Below are positions 54,088-62,874 of a DNA stretch of 64,000 bases, one piece after another. Positions within the stretch are counted from its first letter, which is position 1. Each line of letters opens with the position of its first letter. Below the pieces are notes generated by a model. The model did no database searches and was not told the DNA's origin. It saw only the letters and a list, made by a program, of their open reading frames with translations. Source of the stretch: Methylomicrobium sp051061015. Its GTDB lineage: Bacteria > Pseudomonadota > Gammaproteobacteria > Methylococcales > Methylomonadaceae. Position numbers and translations under genes: made by a program. The stretch covers positions 1 to 64,000 of the forward strand of contig JBPFEG010000046.1 in the NCBI GenBank assembly GCA_051061015.1, in the 5' to 3' direction.

Positions 54088-54330
54088 ATGAAAATTTTGA
54101 AAATCTTTGCAGCAGGTATCGTAAGTCTGGCCTTATTGGCAGGTTGCCAAAAATCTGAAGAAAAAGCGGCGGAAGGATCATCTCAGCCAGCGGCACCAGC
54201 CACTGCGCCAAGTGCTCCCGCTCCTGCCCCGGAAGCTGCTCCAACTCCAACTCCCGCACCAATCCCAGCTCCAGCCCCTGAAGCAGTTCCTGCTCCAGCA
54301 CCGGAAGCAGCTCCTGCGCCGGCAAAATAA
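54088..54330 (+). CDS. Small Ala/Pro-rich lipoprotein
   Basis: An 80-residue protein with a lipoprotein signal (LALLAGC, Cys near 22), a short charged stretch (QKSEEKAAEG) and a C-terminal half made of Ala-Pro, Pro-Thr and Pro-Glu repeats (units like APAPEAAP and APAPEAVP). Such tails form stiff, extended spacers in the periplasm. No named family. A terminator follows, so it is a single-gene unit. Confidence 0.75.
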   Translation: MKILKIFAAGIVSLALLAGCQKSEEKAAEGSSQPAAPATAPSAPAPAPEAAPTPTPAPIPAPAPEAVPAPAPEAAPAPAK

Positions 54331-54724
54331 TAACGCTTGATTCTGATTTATTAAGAATGCCGGGCCAATCTGTTGTTGGCTCGGCATTTTTTTGCTTTCT
54401 TGCTCTTTCCCGATCATGTGAATGAAGCGTTGCTTACAACTAGGGATAGGTTTATATTTAACGGTCTGATTAGCTTCGTTCAATGGCTTAAAAATAATTA
54501 TGTTTCGGCATTATCCTCATATTTTTAATATCGATGAGGAAGAATAAAGCTTTGATAAGAAAAGTCCGATTCATGGCTGCTTTAGGTTATTCGCTCGGGG
54601 TTTAGTCAAAAATTTTAATACGGATTTTGGCAAATAGGCAGAATGAATGGATTTCCTTTGTCTGCAAATTCCGTCAGAATAAAGTTTTACCCTACAAAAT
54701 GATTACAATAATTAGGAGGATCAT
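54331..54724. other. Gene-free stretch between the lipoprotein and cytochrome c peroxidase genes
   Basis: It begins with the lipoprotein terminator (54356-54393). The remainder shows no coding frame and no repeat; it should hold the peroxidase promoter, and ends with a strong ribosome-binding site, AGGAGG, before 54725. Confidence 0.5.
54356..54393 (+). terminator. Rho-independent terminator of the Ala/Pro-rich lipoprotein gene
   Basis: AATGCCGGGCCAA at 54356-54368 pairs with TTGGCTCGGCATT (54376-54388), with a single mismatch, followed by a T run. Confidence 0.85.
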
Positions 54725-55735
54725 ATGTTTAAATTTCGTGCGCTGGCGACGGCATTGGCATTGGCGAGTTCTGTTTCAGTAGCATGGGCGCTCGAAACCT
54801 TGCCGACCGAAGCTCCCGCGCCTGCCGATAACCCTACGACGGAAGCCAAGGTCGAGCTGGGCAAAACACTCTATCATGACCCGCGTTTATCATCGACCGG
54901 CACAGTGGCTTGCGCTTCGTGCCATAATACCATGCTGGGCGGTGAAGATAACCGGCCCAATTCGATGGGTGTGAACGGTCAGACCGGTGGCCGTAGCGCA
55001 CCGACAGTCTGGAACGCGGCATTCAACAAGGTCCAGTTCTGGGATGGGCGCGCGGGAAGTTTGGAAGACCAAGCGGCAGGTCCGGTTACTAATCCTATCG
55101 AGATGGGTATGAAGAACTGGGACGAGGTAGTAGCCCGTTTGAAGACGATCGACGGCTATCAACAAGCTTTTGAAGCCGCGTTCCCGGGTGGCGAGATATC
55201 GAAGGATACTGCGACCAAGGCGATTGCTGCGTATGAAAGAACCTTGATTACGCCTAACAGCGCTTATGACAAATACGCCGGCGGCGATACTTCGGCACTG
55301 ACCGAACAACAAGTGCGCGGCTTGAATAAAGCCGTCGAGCTGGGCTGTACCAGTTGCCATAGCGGACCGGCGTTCAACGGCGGCGGCATGTTCCAGAAAT
55401 TCCCTGTGCATGAAAACGGTTATTTCGAAGCGCAATATCACTTCTTGAAAGACAAGGGCGTTGCGGAGGTTTCGAAGAATCTGGCCGACGAACATTTGTT
55501 CAAAGTGCCGACATTACGTAACATTGCATTGACTGCCCCTTATTTCCACAATGGATCGGTCAAATCACTGGACCAAGCAGTTAAGTTGATGGCTAAACTG
55601 CAATTGGACAAAGATTTGCCGAAGCAGGACATTGACGATATCGTCGCTTTCCTGAATGCGCTGACCGGCGAGTTCCCGAAACAAACGATGCCGCATTTGC
55701 CAGGCACGCCTAGCAAATCATTTGATTATAAATAA
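54725..55735 (+). CDS. Di-haem cytochrome c peroxidase (CcpA/MauG superfamily)
   Basis: A 336-residue periplasmic protein with a signal peptide (cut near AWALET). Two haem sites are visible, CASCHN near residue 60 and CTSCHS near 210, in the order and spacing of bacterial di-haem peroxidases, with FKVPTLRNIALTAPYFHNGS as the typical C-terminal signature. It reduces hydrogen peroxide with electrons from small cytochromes; a MauG-like role is not ruled out. AGGAGG lies just before the ATG. Confidence 0.93.
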   Translation: MFKFRALATALALASSVSVAWALETLPTEAPAPADNPTTEAKVELGKTLYHDPRLSSTGTVACASCHNTMLGGEDNRPNSMGVNGQTGGRSAPTVWNAAFNKVQFWDGRAGSLEDQAAGPVTNPIEMGMKNWDEVVARLKTIDGYQQAFEAAFPGGEISKDTATKAIAAYERTLITPNSAYDKYAGGDTSALTEQQVRGLNKAVELGCTSCHSGPAFNGGGMFQKFPVHENGYFEAQYHFLKDKGVAEVSKNLADEHLFKVPTLRNIALTAPYFHNGSVKSLDQAVKLMAKLQLDKDLPKQDIDDIVAFLNALTGEFPKQTMPHLPGTPSKSFDYK

Positions 55736-55751
55736 TCATATTTCTGAAGGT

Positions 55752-55774
55752 GGGACGGGGTTATGCTCCGTCCC
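55752..55774 (+). terminator. Hairpin after the cytochrome c peroxidase gene
   Basis: GGGACGG at 55752-55758 and CCGTCCC at 55768-55774 form a 7-bp stem with a 9-base loop, 17 bases after the stop. No T tract follows. Confidence 0.5.
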
Positions 55775-55894
55775 AAGCTATTCCTAAAAGCGATTGAATC
55801 GCTTTCTTTCATCTTCTCTTCCGGTGCTAACGGAACGGTAGCGTATAGGCGAAATGAGATAGGCCTTGCCCGTTTCGTTCCGGTCCTGCGGATT

Positions 55895-57175
55895 TTATTG
55901 TTTGCTTTGAATCTGATAGATCGACAGCGCGTCAATGCGAGCGTCGATTTCTTTTGAAATTTTTTGATATTCCGGACTGTTGATCGCACCGAAGCGCGAC
56001 CTGAACTCTTCCGCATCCATTTTTTCAGGAAGGTCTCGCGGATCCGGCATGAATTCGCTGTAGCTTCGGATACCAGACATGGCTTTTTGAATCTGCAGGG
56101 CATTTTCCGGCGTCGAGGTGGCGATTTCACCGAAGCGGGTGCCGGCCTTGTCGGCAGCCAAGTCAATGAAACTAAAACCGCTGCCGCCATCTGCATCGCT
56201 CATTTCCTTTTGTTCTCCCATCACTTTTGCCAGTTTGCCGTTGACTGAGGCGGTCAGCGCTGCTGCGCCGATAAAATGCTGCGCCAGATCGATACGTTTA
56301 TACATAAATGGAGAAAAGAGAGGTTTTCCGGCCGGTTTGGCGTCGGAAACGTCGAGCAGTTTTGGAATCTGCTGTTTGTTTACATAATCGTTGACTGTAA
56401 AAATGACCAGGCGATTCTCTTCAATCGCATTCTCCCGGGTTGAGCGATTAAAAGCCAGTTGAAACATAGGTTGTAATAGCTCGGCCAGTGACAGTCTCCA
56501 TTCGGGATCATGATTTGCGACGATTTCTGCCAGCTTTTTTTGATAGATGGCCTGTGCCGGATTGACACTGCTGTCGGATAGAAAATCGCGCGCCTGGCGT
56601 ATCGTTTCGGCGCTCGAATAATAAGTGATTATGACTTTTTCCTGGTCGATCGTTACCGTTTCGATCGGTTGAGTCGCCAGTATGTAATATTCGCGTAGTG
56701 CAGTATTTTGGATAACGCTGTCGATAACCCAGGCAGCGAGTCTTGCCGGCAATAACAGTTTGCCGACCTTGAACTTGGTGATGCCGGGCAACTCATTGAT
56801 CGACTCGTTGCCGAGCCTGAAACTGATATTCAGGAATTTACCCAGGTTATTGTTCGGCAACGTCACCGTCACGTTGAAGCGTAGCTTGCTGTCTTTCAGC
56901 TGAATATATACCGCGCTTTTCCAGTACCGGTTGAGTAGGTAATTGGCGGCCAGATTCAAATCATTTTCGGTTAACTCGATTTTGCCGAACTCATACGGTT
57001 TGACTTTTGCGCCTTCGTGCAGAATCTTTTTCGCACGCGTAATATCATCATGCGTCAATTCCCACCCAAGTCCGATCACGTCGGGTTTATTGCCGACGCC
57101 GAACAGTACGAGCGCAGCGCACAACGCCAGGACCGCCAACAGGCCATAGCCGAATACGCGTAATAAATGCTTCAT
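55895..57175 (-). CDS. Membrane-anchored protein of unknown function next to ppx
   Basis: A 426-residue protein with one N-terminal membrane helix (about 8-27) and a large, probably periplasmic part. I do not recognise a named family over the full length. The C-terminal third carries HFIGAAALTASVNGKLA, then KEMSDADGGSGFSFIDLAAD, which recalls the His, Lys-Glu/Asp and S-x-x-DL-x-AD-x-x-G pattern of YfiM/DUF2279-type proteins. It starts 6 bases after the ppx stop and so is probably co-transcribed with ppx. Confidence 0.7.
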   Translation of the reverse strand: MKHLLRVFGYGLLAVLALCAALVLFGVGNKPDVIGLGWELTHDDITRAKKILHEGAKVKPYEFGKIELTENDLNLAANYLLNRYWKSAVYIQLKDSKLRFNVTVTLPNNNLGKFLNISFRLGNESINELPGITKFKVGKLLLPARLAAWVIDSVIQNTALREYYILATQPIETVTIDQEKVIITYYSSAETIRQARDFLSDSSVNPAQAIYQKKLAEIVANHDPEWRLSLAELLQPMFQLAFNRSTRENAIEENRLVIFTVNDYVNKQQIPKLLDVSDAKPAGKPLFSPFMYKRIDLAQHFIGAAALTASVNGKLAKVMGEQKEMSDADGGSGFSFIDLAADKAGTRFGEIATSTPENALQIQKAMSGIRSYSEFMPDPRDLPEKMDAEEFRSRFGAINSPEYQKISKEIDARIDALSIYQIQSKQ

Positions 57176-57181
57176 GGAGGT

Positions 57182-58681
57182 TCAGGAAAAATCCAGTTTA
57201 AAACCGCTCTGCTTGAGATAGTCAGCCTCCTGTATTAAATCGGCATGAGTTAGCGGCGATTCATTTAGCCAGTTTTTTGGGAAGGTCAGACGGATTTTGG
57301 TCTTTTCGATCGAAAACCTGAATTCCGGCAGGTCGGCGTCAAAACGGTTGCGCCGCAAAAGCACGGCGAGCCGTAAAATGATGCTCAAATAAGGCGCCAT
57401 CTCGTTCCATGGTGTCGGCAGGTTGGTAAATAACGAGCGCACAAACTTGCGCCGGTGTGTCCTAACCAAGGTCGCTAACAGAATCTGATCCTGTCTCGAA
57501 AAGCCGGCCAAATCGCCGTTCTCGATGATATAGGCACTGTGCTTATGATAACCGCTATGCGCGATGTCGCGGCCGATTTCATGCAGATCGGCTGCCCAGT
57601 TGAGGTACTGAGCGACCGTATCTTGATCGATTGGGTTTTTTTCGCTTCCCAACTGCGGCAGCATGTAAGCGATCGTTTGTTTAAGGCGGGTGGCATGCGG
57701 CTTGTCGGTATGGAAGCGTTCAGCCCAGTTTTGTACGGTGGCAGAGCGAATGTCGTGATCGAAGATCCGTCCCATCAGGTCCTGAATCAGACCTTCGCGC
57801 AAGGCGCCCTCGGAAACAAGCATTTGATCGATGCCGAGAGTTTTGAAGGTTGCGTAAACGATCGCGACACCCCCAGGAAATACCGGCAGGCGGTCGGGAT
57901 TCAGATCGGGCAGTTTCAAGTCATTGATATGATTGCATTGGACGATATGTGCGGCCAGATGCTCCAGTCCCGCCAAGGTAATACCGTTGTTGCTCCAGTT
58001 TTTCAATTTCAATACTTTATCGATTGATCGCAACGTGCCTGATGCCCCGATCGCCTTATTCCATTTATTACGCCGAAATGTCTGCTGGAACGGCTCCAGT
58101 TGCTGTTCGGCGTATAATACGGCTTGAGCGAAGGCGCTTTTCGAGATTTTGCCGTTTTTGAAAAACTCATTGCTGACCGTCACGCAACCCATGTGTAGAC
58201 TTTCTTTGTCGCTGGGAGAATCCCCAGAACCGAGAATGTATTCGGTGCTGCCGCCGCCGATGTCCATCACCAGTCGGGTGTCGTTATTGCCACCTAAACT
58301 GTAGGTTACTCCCAGATAAATCAGACGGGCTTCCTCGATGCCCGAAATGATATCAATGGGATGGTTCAGCGCCATTTCGGCTTTGGTCAGAAATTCCGGT
58401 GTATTTTTGGCGATCCGCAGCGTGTTTGTGCCGACCGCACGTACGCTGCCCGGCGGAAAATTGCGTACCCGTTGGCCGAATCTTTCCAGGCAAGCCAGCG
58501 CTCTGGTCTGGGTTTCGTAATCGAGTTCATCGTATTTATTCAAGCCGGAGGCCAATCTGACCATCTCGCGGATCCGATCCTGGATTTGCAGTTTGCCGTC
58601 CTTCAGTGTGCACACGATCATATGAAAGCTATTGGAGCCGAGATCAACGGCAGCAACGACTTCGGGGAGTTTTTTGGGCAC
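57182..58681 (-). CDS. ppx: Exopolyphosphatase (Ppx/GppA family)
   Basis: A 499-residue protein of the ASKHA fold. VAAVDLGSNSFHMIVC at the start, the phosphate loop MDIGGGSTEYIL at about 140-151 and the C-terminal HD-like helical region (ADLHEIGRDIAHSGYHKHS) are those of long Ppx/GppA enzymes. They release phosphate from polyphosphate or pppGpp. Length fits Ppx. The downstream gene of unknown function shares its transcript. Confidence 0.92.
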   Translation of the reverse strand: MPKKLPEVVAAVDLGSNSFHMIVCTLKDGKLQIQDRIREMVRLASGLNKYDELDYETQTRALACLERFGQRVRNFPPGSVRAVGTNTLRIAKNTPEFLTKAEMALNHPIDIISGIEEARLIYLGVTYSLGGNNDTRLVMDIGGGSTEYILGSGDSPSDKESLHMGCVTVSNEFFKNGKISKSAFAQAVLYAEQQLEPFQQTFRRNKWNKAIGASGTLRSIDKVLKLKNWSNNGITLAGLEHLAAHIVQCNHINDLKLPDLNPDRLPVFPGGVAIVYATFKTLGIDQMLVSEGALREGLIQDLMGRIFDHDIRSATVQNWAERFHTDKPHATRLKQTIAYMLPQLGSEKNPIDQDTVAQYLNWAADLHEIGRDIAHSGYHKHSAYIIENGDLAGFSRQDQILLATLVRTHRRKFVRSLFTNLPTPWNEMAPYLSIILRLAVLLRRNRFDADLPEFRFSIEKTKIRLTFPKNWLNESPLTHADLIQEADYLKQSGFKLDFS

Positions 58682-58821
58682 GGTTAATCCGGTTAAATCA
58701 ACAGAATGGTTCCAATTCTGATAAAATTGGATGGTTTTTGCTGGCTGTTTGATGGTTTTTAAATTCTTTCGGTGCCTAACTTTAACTGATTTAAAGGATT
58801 TCGTTAAGTAATAGTTTGCTT

Positions 58822-59751
58822 ATGAATGCATTATCGATACATAACCTCCGGAAAACATATAATAATGGGTTCGAGGCTTTGAAAGGCATTGATCTGGACG
58901 TCGAAGCGGGCGATTTTTTTGCCTTGCTGGGGCCGAACGGGGCAGGCAAGTCTACCGCTATCGGGATCGTCTGCTCGTTAATTACCGCGACCAGCGGAAC
59001 GGTGAATATTTTCGGGCACGATTTGCATAAGGAACGCGACCAGGCCAAAAATTGCATTGGTGTCGTGCCTCAGGAAATTAATTTCAATCAGTTTGAAACA
59101 GTCACGAGCATTTTGCTCAATCAGGCCGGCTATTACGGCGTGCCGCGCAAACTGGCGTTGCAACGCGCCGAAAAATGCCTGAAACAGATGGATCTTTGGG
59201 ACAGGCGCAATACGGTTTCGCGGCGTTTGTCCGGGGGAATGAAGCGACGAGTGATGATTGCCCGTGCGATGATGCACGACCCGAAGCTGCTGATTCTGGA
59301 TGAACCCACGGCCGGCGTCGATATCGAAATTCGTCGCTCGATGTGGAATCTGATGCGGGAGGTCAACGAGCAGGGTACTACCATCATATTAACCACGCAT
59401 TATCTCGAGGAAGCGGAAAGTCTATGCCGGAATATTGCGATCATTGATCAGGGCCGTATCGTCGAGCACTCCGACATGAAAGGCTTACTGGCGCGCCTCA
59501 ATATTGACCATTTTCTGCTCGATCTGGCCGATCCTGTCGAAGCGGCGCCGGTGATCGAAGGTGTCCAGATAGAACGAGTATCCGATAGGGTATTGAATGT
59601 GGGCGTTCCGAAGGTAATCGGGCTTAATCAATTGTTCAGCCGTTTAAGCGAACAGGGGATCAAGGTGATCAGTATGAAGAACAAATCGAACAGGCTCGAG
59701 CAACTGTTTCTGGACTTGATCGCTGCGAATACATCGGGAGACAATCGATGA
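58822..59751 (+). CDS. ABC transporter ATP-binding protein (ABC-2 exporter type)
   Basis: A 309-residue ATPase. Walker A GPNGAGKST, signature LSGGMKRR, Walker B LLILDEPTAGVD and the switch His in LTTHYLEEAE are complete. The C-terminal 80 residues are the extension found in drug and polysaccharide exporters (YadG/NodI type). It overlaps the permease gene by four bases. The substrate is unknown. ATG at 58822 is preferred over TTG at 58816. Confidence 0.92.
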   Translation: MNALSIHNLRKTYNNGFEALKGIDLDVEAGDFFALLGPNGAGKSTAIGIVCSLITATSGTVNIFGHDLHKERDQAKNCIGVVPQEINFNQFETVTSILLNQAGYYGVPRKLALQRAEKCLKQMDLWDRRNTVSRRLSGGMKRRVMIARAMMHDPKLLILDEPTAGVDIEIRRSMWNLMREVNEQGTTIILTTHYLEEAESLCRNIAIIDQGRIVEHSDMKGLLARLNIDHFLLDLADPVEAAPVIEGVQIERVSDRVLNVGVPKVIGLNQLFSRLSEQGIKVISMKNKSNRLEQLFLDLIAANTSGDNR

Positions 59752-60512
59752 ATTACGGAATTGCCTTTCGCACGATTGCCGTTAAAGAAGTTCACCGTTT
59801 TTTCCGCATCTGGCCGCAGACCTTGCTGCCTCCGGCGATTACCACAGCCTTGTATTTCCTGATTTTCGGCAAACTGATCGGAAGCAGGATCGGCACCGTC
59901 AACGGGGCAAGCTATATCAATTATATCGTGCCCGGCATCATTCTGATGTCGGTGATTAGTCATTCGTATTCGAACGTCGTATCGTCATTTTACTCGACGA
60001 AATTTCAACGCCATATCGAAGAACTCCTGGTCGCCCCGGTGCCGAACTGGGTGATTTTGGTTGGGTATGTCTCGGGGGGGATCGTGCGCGGCCTTGCGGT
60101 CGGCGTTGTGGTTGCGCTGATTTCACTGATATTCGCTCAAATCAGTGTGCATAATGTATGGATCTGCCTGTCGATTGCAGTGCTGACCGCAACGTTATTC
60201 TCGCTGGCCGGTTTTATCAATGCGGTGTTCGCGGAAAGCTTCGACGATATTTCAATCATTCCGAATTTCATTCTGACACCGCTCAGCTATCTGGGCGGTG
60301 TGTTTTTCTCGGTCGATATGCTGACAGGGATCTGGCAGACGATCGCGATGGGCAATCCGATTTTGTATATGGTCAATGCCTTCCGTTACGGCATGATCGG
60401 GGTGACTGATATTGATATTACTTTGAGTTTTGAGATTACCGGCGGATTTATTGTCTTGCTGACTTTGTTCAGCCTTTATTTGCTGCACAAAGGAGTAGGC
60501 ATCAAAAATTAG
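59748..60512 (+). CDS. ABC-2 type transporter permease
   Basis: A 254-residue protein with six membrane spans of the ABC-2 family (YadH/NodJ type): ALYFLIFGKLIGSRIG, YINYIVPGIILMSVI and TPLSYLGGVFFSVDML, the last a signature region. With the overlapping ATPase gene it forms a two-gene exporter. Confidence 0.92.
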   Translation: MNYGIAFRTIAVKEVHRFFRIWPQTLLPPAITTALYFLIFGKLIGSRIGTVNGASYINYIVPGIILMSVISHSYSNVVSSFYSTKFQRHIEELLVAPVPNWVILVGYVSGGIVRGLAVGVVVALISLIFAQISVHNVWICLSIAVLTATLFSLAGFINAVFAESFDDISIIPNFILTPLSYLGGVFFSVDMLTGIWQTIAMGNPILYMVNAFRYGMIGVTDIDITLSFEITGGFIVLLTLFSLYLLHKGVGIKN

Positions 60513-60674
60513 CTTCCGTCCGTTGTTGAAAAAAAATCAATGAGATGGTGAAAGGGCTTTTTTTGCGAATTGTCGCGACATTTTAAGGATTGGGTATCTT
60601 TCGTTTGTTTACCGGCAGGGTTTTAGGGATAATGCAGTCCAAATGACTAAAGTTTTTAAACAAGGTAACGCTTT

Positions 60675-60902
60675 ATGGCAGAACTGATGAGCAGCGGTGT
60701 TGAATTGATGATTGTCGGCATGGGCATCGTCTTTACATTTTTAACATTACTGGTTGTAGCGATCAACGGAATGTCCTCGGTAATCCAACGCTTTTTTCCT
60801 GAGGAGCCTAAAGCCGTTAAAGTGGCTAAAATCGATACGGATAAAGCCACTGTGGCGGCAATTACGGCTGCCTTGCATCAATACCGGAGCAAAAACAGGT
60901 AA
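60675..60902 (+). CDS. oadG: Oxaloacetate decarboxylase gamma subunit
   Basis: A 75-residue protein with one N-terminal membrane helix (LMIVGMGIVFTFLTLLVVA) and a short polar tail. The VGMGIVFTFL element and size are typical of OadG, which holds the alpha and beta subunits together at the membrane. It opens oadGAB, in the same order as in Klebsiella. Confidence 0.9.
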   Translation: MAELMSSGVELMIVGMGIVFTFLTLLVVAINGMSSVIQRFFPEEPKAVKVAKIDTDKATVAAITAALHQYRSKNR

Positions 60903-60988
60903 AATAGCACCAATTTGCTCAATCACTTACTGATGGCCCCGAGAGGTCACAAACCTCAACTTTTAAGGATTCTGGAGAAAATTTAAGA

Positions 60989-62773
60989 ATGGCGAAAGAG
61001 AAGATCAAGCCTTTGTTGATCACCGAAGTCGCGTTGCGTGATGCGCACCAGTCGATTTTTGCGACACGGATGCGTATCGAGGACATGCTGCCGATTTGCG
61101 AAAAACTTGATCAGGTAGGCTATTGGTCGATCGAGTCCTGGGGCGGTGCGACCTTCGATGCCTGCATCCGATACTTGGGCGAAGATCCGTGGGAAAGATT
61201 GCGACTATTGAAGGCCGCCATGCCGAAGACGCGTCAGCAAATGCTGCTGCGCGGGCAGAATCTGCTCGGTTACCGGCATTTTGCCGATGACGTGGTCGAC
61301 AAGTTCATCGAACGCAGTGCGATCAATGGGATTGACGTGTTCCGGATCTTCGACGCGATGAACGACATGCGCAACATCGAGCATGCGGTTAAGGCCGTGC
61401 TTAGAACCGCTGCGCACGCGCAAGGCACCATTTCTTATACGACCAGTCCCGTGCACACGCTCGATTCGTGGGTCGATTTGGGCAAACAGATCGAGGATAT
61501 GGGCGCGCATTCGATCTGCATCAAGGATATGGCCGGTCTCTTGAAGCCTTATGAAGCGTTTGAACTAGTTTCCCGCTTGAAAAAGAGCACGGCTCTGCCG
61601 ATTCATCTGCATTGCCATGCGACGACCGGCTTGAGCGTGCCAAGCATGATCAAGGCGGCCGAGGCAGGCGTCGACATGGTCGATACCGCTATTTCACCGC
61701 TCAGCATGACTTACAGTCATAGCCCGACCGAAACGATTGTGGCGAGTCTGGAAAATACCGAGCGCGCCACCGGCCTGGATTTGACCAAACTGGAAGAAAT
61801 CGCCGAGTATTTTCGCGAGATTCGCAAAAAGTATGCACCGTTTGAAGGCAGCCTGAAAGGGGTCGACAGCCGCATTCTGATCGCGCAGGTGCCGGGAGGT
61901 ATGCTGACCAATATGGAAAGTCAGTTGAAGGAGCAGGGCGCGGCGGACAAGTTTGACGAGGTGATGCACGAAATTCCGCGCGTACGCGAGGATTTGGGTT
62001 TCATTCCGTTGGTCACGCCGACTTCCCAAATTGTCGGAACGCAAGCGGTGTTGAACGTGATCAGCGGCGAGCGTTATAAAACCATTACCAAGGAAACGGC
62101 CGGCCTCCTGAAAGGCGAATATGGTGCGACGCCTGCTCCGGTGAACAAGCAATTACAGGGCCGCGTGCTTGAAGGTGGTGTGCCGATCACCTGTCGGCCG
62201 GCCGATCTGATCGCGCCGGAAATGGATAAATTGGTTACCGAACTGAAGGACAAAGCCAAGAAAGAAGGCGTCAAACTGGCCAAAAACGTCGAAGAAGATG
62301 TGTTGATCAACGCGATGTTCAATCAGGTGGGCTGGAAATTTCTGGTCAATCGCGGCAATTCTTCCGCATTTGAGGCTCCGCCTACCGGCGAGGCCAGCAA
62401 TGGCAGCGCGGTAAAAACCCAGGGGCAAGTAGCGCAAGCGGTCGAATCGTATGTGGTCAATGTCGACGGCAGAAACTTCAACGTAGTTGTGGGGCCGGGC
62501 GGAACCGGACTGGCGATCGAACCTGCAGCCCAGCCGATCGTGGTTCCGCAGCCGGGCAGCGGCGGCACGGTAGTTGAAGCGCCGATGGCCGGCAACATTC
62601 TGAAAATTCTGGTCACTCCGGGCAGTGTGGTAGCGGCAGGGGAAGTGGTCGTGATCATGGAAGCTATGAAAATGGAAACTGAAGTGCGTACCAAGTTTGC
62701 AGGAGTCGTCAGCGCCGTTCATGTGAAAGAAGGCGGCGGTGTCGCCGGGGGCGATGCGCTAATCACTTTATAA
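60989..62773 (+). CDS. oadA: Oxaloacetate decarboxylase alpha subunit (biotin carrier)
   Basis: A 594-residue protein: carboxyltransferase TIM barrel (LRDAHQSIFATRM; CIKDMAGLLKP with the catalytic Lys; LPIHLHCHATTGLS with metal His-x-His), PYC_OADA helical region, a Pro/Gly-rich linker and a biotinyl domain with Lys561 in EAMKMETEV. It moves CO2 from oxaloacetate to biotin; OadB then decarboxylates biotin and pumps Na+. The pyruvate carboxylase B subunit is an alternative, but oadG and oadB alongside favour the pump. Confidence 0.94.
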   Translation: MAKEKIKPLLITEVALRDAHQSIFATRMRIEDMLPICEKLDQVGYWSIESWGGATFDACIRYLGEDPWERLRLLKAAMPKTRQQMLLRGQNLLGYRHFADDVVDKFIERSAINGIDVFRIFDAMNDMRNIEHAVKAVLRTAAHAQGTISYTTSPVHTLDSWVDLGKQIEDMGAHSICIKDMAGLLKPYEAFELVSRLKKSTALPIHLHCHATTGLSVPSMIKAAEAGVDMVDTAISPLSMTYSHSPTETIVASLENTERATGLDLTKLEEIAEYFREIRKKYAPFEGSLKGVDSRILIAQVPGGMLTNMESQLKEQGAADKFDEVMHEIPRVREDLGFIPLVTPTSQIVGTQAVLNVISGERYKTITKETAGLLKGEYGATPAPVNKQLQGRVLEGGVPITCRPADLIAPEMDKLVTELKDKAKKEGVKLAKNVEEDVLINAMFNQVGWKFLVNRGNSSAFEAPPTGEASNGSAVKTQGQVAQAVESYVVNVDGRNFNVVVGPGGTGLAIEPAAQPIVVPQPGSGGTVVEAPMAGNILKILVTPGSVVAAGEVVVIMEAMKMETEVRTKFAGVVSAVHVKEGGGVAGGDALITL

Positions 62774-62874
62774 TGCTTGAAGGCAGCTAACGAGGCTGAC
62801 AGGTACAGCTCAGGGGAATTTTTTCCACGGGCAAACGGACAGTTGCTTTAACGTAATTCATTAAACGATTAACC

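Noticed and set aside
60943..60957. Short GAGGT-CACAA-ACCTC hairpin between oadG and oadA
   Set aside because: A 5-bp stem without a T tract inside an operon; too weak to call a terminator.
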